Shown one piece after another: positions 60,481-64,000 of a stretch of DNA of 64,000 nt; the first letter of the stretch is position 1; each line of letters starts with the position of its first letter. The stretch covers positions 990,501 through 1,054,500 of the forward strand of contig NZ_CP113162.1 in NCBI RefSeq assembly GCF_029030725.1, given 5' to 3'. The notes beneath the pieces are model-generated. The model made no database searches. It saw only the letters and a list, made by a program, of their open reading frames with translations, and was not told the origin of the DNA. The stretch comes from [Pseudomonas] carboxydohydrogena. GTDB lineage: Bacteria; Pseudomonadota; Alphaproteobacteria; Rhizobiales; Xanthobacteraceae. A program made the position numbers and the translations under genes.

Positions 60481-60996
60481 TTATTTCTTGCGGAAGCGAT
60501 CCAGCCGCACGACCTGCGCGCCTTCGCGCGGATGGTCGCCGCCGCCATCGTCATCCGGATTGTCGGGCGAATCCGGGGAAGCGGGAGAATCGGCCTTCTC
60601 GGCCTCGGCCGTCGCAGGCTCGGCGTCGCCGATCGCGGCTTCCGCCGTCTCGAATTGCAGCCCGAACTGCACGGAGGGATCGAAGAAGCGGGTGATGGCG
60701 CTGAACGGCACGACAAGACGCTCGGGAATGCCGCCGAACGACAGGCCGACTTCGAAATGATCCTCGGTCACCACCAGATCCCAGAACTGGTGCTGGAGGA
60801 TCACCGTCATCTCCTGCGGATATTGCGACAAGAGCCGCGGCGACAGCTTCACGCCCTCCGCCGTTGAGAGAAAGGTGATGTAGAAATGATGTTCTCCCGG
60901 CAGTCCGTGTTCGGCGGCGTCGGTCAAAACGCGGCGCAGGACGCCGCGCAGCGCATCGCGGGTCAGAACATCATAGCGGATCAGATCGGTGGCCAT
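60481..60996 (-). CDS. sspB: ClpXP adaptor SspB (alpha type)
   Basis: This 171-residue protein has the SspB fold segment LIRYDVLTRDALRGVLRRVL, HHFYITFLSTAEGV, LSQYPQEMTVILQHQFWDL and FEVGLSFGGIPERLVVPFSAITRFFDPSVQFGLQF, typical of alphaproteobacterial SspB. An acidic, Pro-rich linker leads to a basic C-terminus. It delivers SsrA-tagged proteins to ClpXP. It lies beside ssrA, whose tag it recognises, though the two are separate transcripts. Confidence 0.92.
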   Translation of the reverse strand: MATDLIRYDVLTRDALRGVLRRVLTDAAEHGLPGEHHFYITFLSTAEGVKLSPRLLSQYPQEMTVILQHQFWDLVVTEDHFEVGLSFGGIPERLVVPFSAITRFFDPSVQFGLQFETAEAAIGDAEPATAEAEKADSPASPDSPDNPDDDGGGDHPREGAQVVRLDRFRKK

Positions 60997-61259
60997 CGGT
61001 CGGTCCTGTCAAAATAGCGAAGGGTCACGTGCCGGTAGGAGAGGAGCCGACTCGCACTTTTGTTCCATGCGGTTGGTTGTTAGCAAGTCCGTCCGCGATG
61101 GAAGGTGGCGTTGGCCACTCTTTTCGTGAACAAACCCTTTCGCGCCAGATTAACTGCTCCGGCGGGCTGCGTCAGCAGCCTTGTTGCATCGCAAGGGCAA
61201 GAAGACGCCTGATCGGACCCTCTGCCTTATGGGCAGCGGCACGCATACATATGAATCAA
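60997..61259. other. Gap between sspB and ssrA
   Basis: No recognisable gene or RNA was found. An 80-residue plus-strand frame (61029-61271, GTG start) has no recognisable domain and runs into ssrA. The minus strand should hold the sspB promoter near 61000-61070. Confidence 0.35.
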
Positions 61260-61585
61260 TTGGAGAGATGAGTGGAGGCTTCTGTTGCCAGGTGCCTCCG
61301 AACCCCGCCTGACGGGGCTTAATCCATCAGGACTTTAAGTCGGTCTATCAAACTGCGTTACGCAGCCTGAGCAACCGGAGCATAGTTGTCGTTTGCAACT
61401 ATTGAGAAGCCCGATAACGGCGGAACAATACCGGGAAAAAACACGCCCTTTACGCCCTCGTCGATCCTGTTTCGCCCCCGCCGAAATCCCGCCTTGCGGA
61501 ACTTTGGTGGAGGCGCCGGGTGCTGCCCCCGGGTCCGAATGGTTTATTGCGACGGCCATTTATTTCCATAGCCGGCGAACCGGCA
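61260..61585 (-). ncRNA. ssrA: Circularly permuted two-piece tmRNA
   Basis: On the minus strand, the acceptor piece comes first and ends in CGCCTCC-A-CCA (CCA at 61507-61505). A 25-base intervening segment (61504-61480) follows, then the coding piece starts GGGGGCGAAACAGGATCGACG at 61479. GGGGGCG pairs with CGCCTCC and gives the G3-U70 pair used by alanyl-tRNA synthetase. The tag reading frame, 61396-61358, encodes ANDNYAPVAQAA and stop. A 3' hairpin GGAGGC/GCCTCC around ACCTGGCAACAGAA closes the coding piece. Outer ends are estimates. Confidence 0.95.
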
Positions 61586-61590
61586 GCCTC

Positions 61591-61596
61591 AATATA
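61591..61596 (-). promoter_or_regulatory. Candidate ssrA -10 element
   Basis: TATATT on the minus strand lies a few bases upstream of the estimated ssrA 5' end. No good -35 is visible at the normal distance. Confidence 0.3.
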
Positions 61597-61613
61597 GGGC
61601 CCAAAGGTTGACG

Positions 61614-61639
61614 AAAAAAGCCCCTGCGAGCGGGGTTTT
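61614..61639 (-). terminator. Orphan rho-independent terminator upstream of ssrA
   Basis: Read on the minus strand, AAAACCCC and GGGGCTTT form an 8-bp stem (one G-T pair) with a 7-base loop and a run of six T. No annotated minus-strand gene lies upstream of it before chrA, which is on the plus strand. Confidence 0.7.
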
Positions 61640-61796
61640 GAGGGACGGGTGGGCGCACGGGTCCAAAAACTGCGCCGCGCGCCCGCGAAAAGTTGAATGG
61701 AGAGAGCGTCACGCCGCCGGAAAAGATTTGGCCGGGCGATACGACACATCTAAACGATGTCCCGACGCCATCTCATTCACGATCTGAATCCGGACC

Positions 61797-62396
61797 ATGG
61801 ACCAGCCCGCGCCGCCTCCCGATACGGCTGCCCGCGATCTCGCCGCCGAGCCGCCGGGATTGCTTGAACTGTTTTTTGCGTTCTCGAAAATGTCGCTGGC
61901 CGGTTTCGGCGGCGTGCTGGTGTGGGCGCGCCGGGCTATCGTCGAGCAGCACCGCTGGATGACGCCGGACGAATTCAACGAAGCCTTCGCGCTGTGCCAC
62001 CTGCTGCCGGGGGCCAACATCGTCAATCTGTCGATTGTGTTCGGCGGCCGGTTTCGCGGTGCCGCCGGAAGCGTCGCGGCGTTTCTCGGCCTGCTGTTGC
62101 CGCCGACGCTGATCGTCACGACGCTGGGCATTCTTTATTCCCATTTCGGCGATCTGCCGGGATTGCAGCGGACCCTGAACGGCATCGCCTGCGCCGCCGT
62201 CGGCCTGTTTCTCGCCGTCACGCTCCGCATGATGGGGCCGCTTCTGAAGCGGAAAAATCCGGTCGAGATCGGATTGATGGTCGCCGTGTTCGCGGCGGTC
62301 GGCCTTGGGCGGCTGCCGCTCGCTGTCGTTCTGCTGATCGCGCTGCCGCTCAGCGTTGTCGTGACTTATTTCTGGCGCAGGCGTGAGACCGCATGA
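61797..62396 (+). CDS. chrA: Chromate transporter, first half-protein
   Basis: This 199-residue membrane protein of the CHR family (short form) has FFAFSKMSLAGFGGVLVWARRAIVEQHRWMTPDEFNEAFALCHLLPGANI in shape, matching the CHR domain start, and about five to six helices. Two half-size CHR proteins act together as a chromate efflux unit in other bacteria. It overlaps the second half by four bases. No ChrB-type regulator is nearby. Confidence 0.85.
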   Translation: MDQPAPPPDTAARDLAAEPPGLLELFFAFSKMSLAGFGGVLVWARRAIVEQHRWMTPDEFNEAFALCHLLPGANIVNLSIVFGGRFRGAAGSVAAFLGLLLPPTLIVTTLGILYSHFGDLPGLQRTLNGIACAAVGLFLAVTLRMMGPLLKRKNPVEIGLMVAVFAAVGLGRLPLAVVLLIALPLSVVVTYFWRRRETA

Positions 62397-62926
62397 ATCC
62401 GGGACTCGGCACCTACCTCAATCTGTTGTGGACATTCGGTGTGATGTCGCTGCTGGCGGTGGGCGGCGCGAACGCGACGATTCCCGAGATGCATCGTGTC
62501 GCCGTCGATGTGAACCACTGGCTGACGGATGCGCAGTTCGCCGACATGTTCGCCATCGCCCAGTTCTCGCCCGGGCCGAATGTGCTGATCGTGACGCTGA
62601 TCGGCTATCAGGTCGCGGGGCTTGCCGGGGCTGCGGTGACGACATTCGCGATGTGCGGCCCGGCGGGCGTGCTGGCCTATTTCGTGGCGAACTTTTTTCA
62701 CCGCTCCAGCCAGTCGTTCTGGCCTTCCATTATTCAGGCGTCTTTCGTGCCGGTCTCGATCGGCCTGATGGCGGCGGGCGGCTATGTGCTGGCGGTTACG
62801 GTCGATACGTCACTGGCCGCCACGCTTGTGACTTTGGCCACGGCGCTGGTCGCGGTTGGAACCCGGATCAATCCGCTCTGGCCGCTCGCGGTGGCGGGAA
62901 TTCTGGGCTACGCCGGGTTTATCTGA
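62393..62926 (+). CDS. chrA: Chromate transporter, second half-protein
   Basis: This 177-residue CHR-domain protein starts with LLWTFGVMSLLAVGGANATIPEMHRVAVD, then WLTDAQFADMFAIAQFSPGPNVLIVTLIGY, with the conserved SPGP motif, and about six helices. It is the partner of the upstream half and coupled by an ATGA overlap. Opposite membrane topology for the two halves is known for the family and not tested here. Confidence 0.86.
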   Translation: MNPGLGTYLNLLWTFGVMSLLAVGGANATIPEMHRVAVDVNHWLTDAQFADMFAIAQFSPGPNVLIVTLIGYQVAGLAGAAVTTFAMCGPAGVLAYFVANFFHRSSQSFWPSIIQASFVPVSIGLMAAGGYVLAVTVDTSLAATLVTLATALVAVGTRINPLWPLAVAGILGYAGFI

Positions 62927-63046
62927 TCGCGAGAGGCTTCCGGACGGAGGAGGCGGTGCCTACTTTTGACGGGACAACGCGGGAAAACGGCTGTTGATTC
63001 GGCCCCGGATATGGTCCGTTCCGCTCAAGCGACATAGATGACGGCC

Positions 63047-63841
63047 ATGCATCAGTATCACGACCTGCTCGAGCGGATTTTGAGCGACGGCGCGCAGAAG
63101 GGCGACCGCACCGGCACCGGCACGCTGTCGGTGTTCGGCCACCAGATGCGCTTCGATCTCGCCGCCGGTTTTCCGATGACCACGACCAAGAAGCTGCCGT
63201 TCAAGGCGATCGTCCACGAACTGTTGTGGTTTCTCGCAGGCGACACCAACGTGCGCTATCTGCAAAATAATGGCGTCACGATCTGGGACGAGTGGGCGGA
63301 CGCCAACGGCGATCTCGGCCCTGTCTATGGCAAACAGTGGCGCTCGTGGCAGGCGCCCGATGGGCGCAGCATCGACCAGATCGCGAACCTCATCCGCATG
63401 ATCCGCACCACGCCGGATTCGCGGCGGCTGATCGTCAGCGCATGGAATCCGGCCGATGTCGATCACATGGCGCTGCCGCCGTGTCATTGCCTGTTCCAGT
63501 TCTATGTCGCGAACGGCAAATTGTCGTGCCAACTCTACCAGCGTTCGGCCGACGTGTTTCTCGGCGTGCCGTTCAACATCGCGTCTTATGCTTTGCTGAC
63601 GATGATGATCGCGCAGGTGACGGATTTGAAGCCGGGCGAGTTCATCCATACGCTCGGCGACGCGCATCTGTATTCCAACCATCTGGAGCAGGCGCGCCTG
63701 CAACTGACGCGGCGGCCGCGCGCGCTGCCGACAGTGAGCATCAATCCGGCGGTGAAGGATATTTTCGGATTCCGTTTTGAGGATTTCAAACTCGAGAATT
63801 ACGATCCGCATCCGCACATCAAGGCCGAGGTCGCGGTGTGA
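63047..63841 (+). CDS. thyA: Thymidylate synthase ThyA
   Basis: This enzyme of 264 residues methylates dUMP to dTMP using methylene-tetrahydrofolate. It has [19 protein letters not shown], the catalytic Cys146 in [12 protein letters not shown] and [23 protein letters not shown] 63047 gives the same length and Cys numbering as E. coli ThyA; ATG 63038 would add three residues. It overlaps the folA start by four bases, so the folate-recycling enzyme is coupled. Confidence 0.97.
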   Translation: MHQYHDLLERILSDGAQKGDRTGTGTLSVFGHQMRFDLAAGFPMTTTKKLPFKAIVHELLWFLAGDTNVRYLQNNGVTIWDEWADANGDLGPVYGKQWRSWQAPDGRSIDQIANLIRMIRTTPDSRRLIVSAWNPADVDHMALPPCHCLFQFYVANGKLSCQLYQRSADVFLGVPFNIASYALLTMMIAQVTDLKPGEFIHTLGDAHLYSNHLEQARLQLTRRPRALPTVSINPAVKDIFGFRFEDFKLENYDPHPHIKAEVAV

Positions 63842-64000
63842 CCGCACAGACGGCACCCCCCGAGATCGTGTTTATCGTCGCCGTGGCCGACAATGGCGTG
63901 ATCGGCCGCGACAATACGATGCCCTGGCATCTGCGTTCGGACCTGCAACGCTTCAAGCAGTTGACCTTGAACAAGCCGGTCATCATGGGCCGCAAGACGT
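63838..64000 (+). CDS. folA: Dihydrofolate reductase, N-terminal part (cut by window end)
   Basis: A GTG start at 63838 overlaps the thyA stop (GTGA). The 54 visible residues include [23 protein letters not shown] and [21 protein letters not shown], the N-terminal half of the NADPH/folate site of FolA. It regenerates tetrahydrofolate consumed by ThyA. The remainder lies beyond the window. Confidence 0.92.
   Translation, partial: MTAQTAPPEIVFIVAVADNGVIGRDNTMPWHLRSDLQRFKQLTLNKPVIMGRKT

Noticed and set aside
61029-61271. 80-aa plus-strand ORF between sspB and ssrA
   Set aside because: It has no recognisable domain, a GTG start without a good ribosome-binding site, and it runs into the tmRNA gene.

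Overview
The window is GC-rich alphaproteobacterial chromosome. It most resembles the Nitrobacteraceae/Bradyrhizobiaceae (Bradyrhizobium, Afipia, Rhodopseudomonas type). This rests on recognised gene families, a circularly permuted two-piece tmRNA with a tag of the ANDNYAPVAQAA type, an alphaproteobacterial RNase P RNA, EcfG-type promoter sequences and a dispersed palindromic repeat; no database was consulted.

Layout. 1-4279: fatty-acid beta-oxidation (end of an acyl-CoA dehydrogenase, thiolase, two-domain hydratase/dehydrogenase, acyl-CoA thioesterase). 4310-8080: envelope genes (lytic transglycosylase, DUF4403 protein, extensin-like lipoprotein, a 55-aa membrane protein). 8218-11826: a TetR-controlled EmrAB-type efflux operon with two palindromic operators in the divergent promoter. 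11901-12326: rnpB on the minus strand, followed by an AmiD-like amidase. 13660-32981: a nearly complete division and cell wall (dcw) cluster, rsmH-ftsL-ftsI-murE-murF-mraY-murD-ftsW-murG-murC-murB-ddl-ftsQ-ftsA-ftsZ, interrupted only by an antisense DUF4239 membrane gene between murB and ddl. 33352-39264: lpxC, bamD, recN, ligA. 39267-50055: mixed metabolism and envelope genes (aminopeptidase P, a small stress-type protein, prmA, a phytoene-dehydrogenase-like oxidoreductase, a membrane spermidine-synthase-like fusion, an L,D-transpeptidase, an ABC-2 exporter). 50147-57626: uvrD carrying an in-frame palindromic repeat, a DUF1328 protein, a GlcD-like oxidase and an AsmA protein. 57649-60996: sspB-fumC-DUF4169-RHH-RHH on the minus strand. 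61260-61585: ssrA. 61797-64000: a two-gene chromate transporter, thyA and the start of folA.

How the genes work together. The central block supplies UDP-MurNAc-pentapeptide and lipid II (MurB to MurG, MraY, Ddl) and the divisome (FtsL, I, W, Q, A, Z), with many 1-4 base gene overlaps that suggest translational coupling. LpxC and BamD extend the envelope theme to lipid A and outer-membrane protein assembly, and wall-modifying enzymes (transglycosylase, amidase, L,D-transpeptidase) lie around it. SspB and tmRNA, adjacent here, act in the same trans-translation and ClpXP proteolysis pathway.

I found no phage, insertion sequence, CRISPR array or defence system. The least expected items are the palindromic repeat inside uvrD, candidate general-stress promoters before three small proteins, phased DnaA-box-like repeats, a 20-bp perfect palindrome before fumC, an AT-rich patch inside ddl, and small proteins of 55 and 58 residues.
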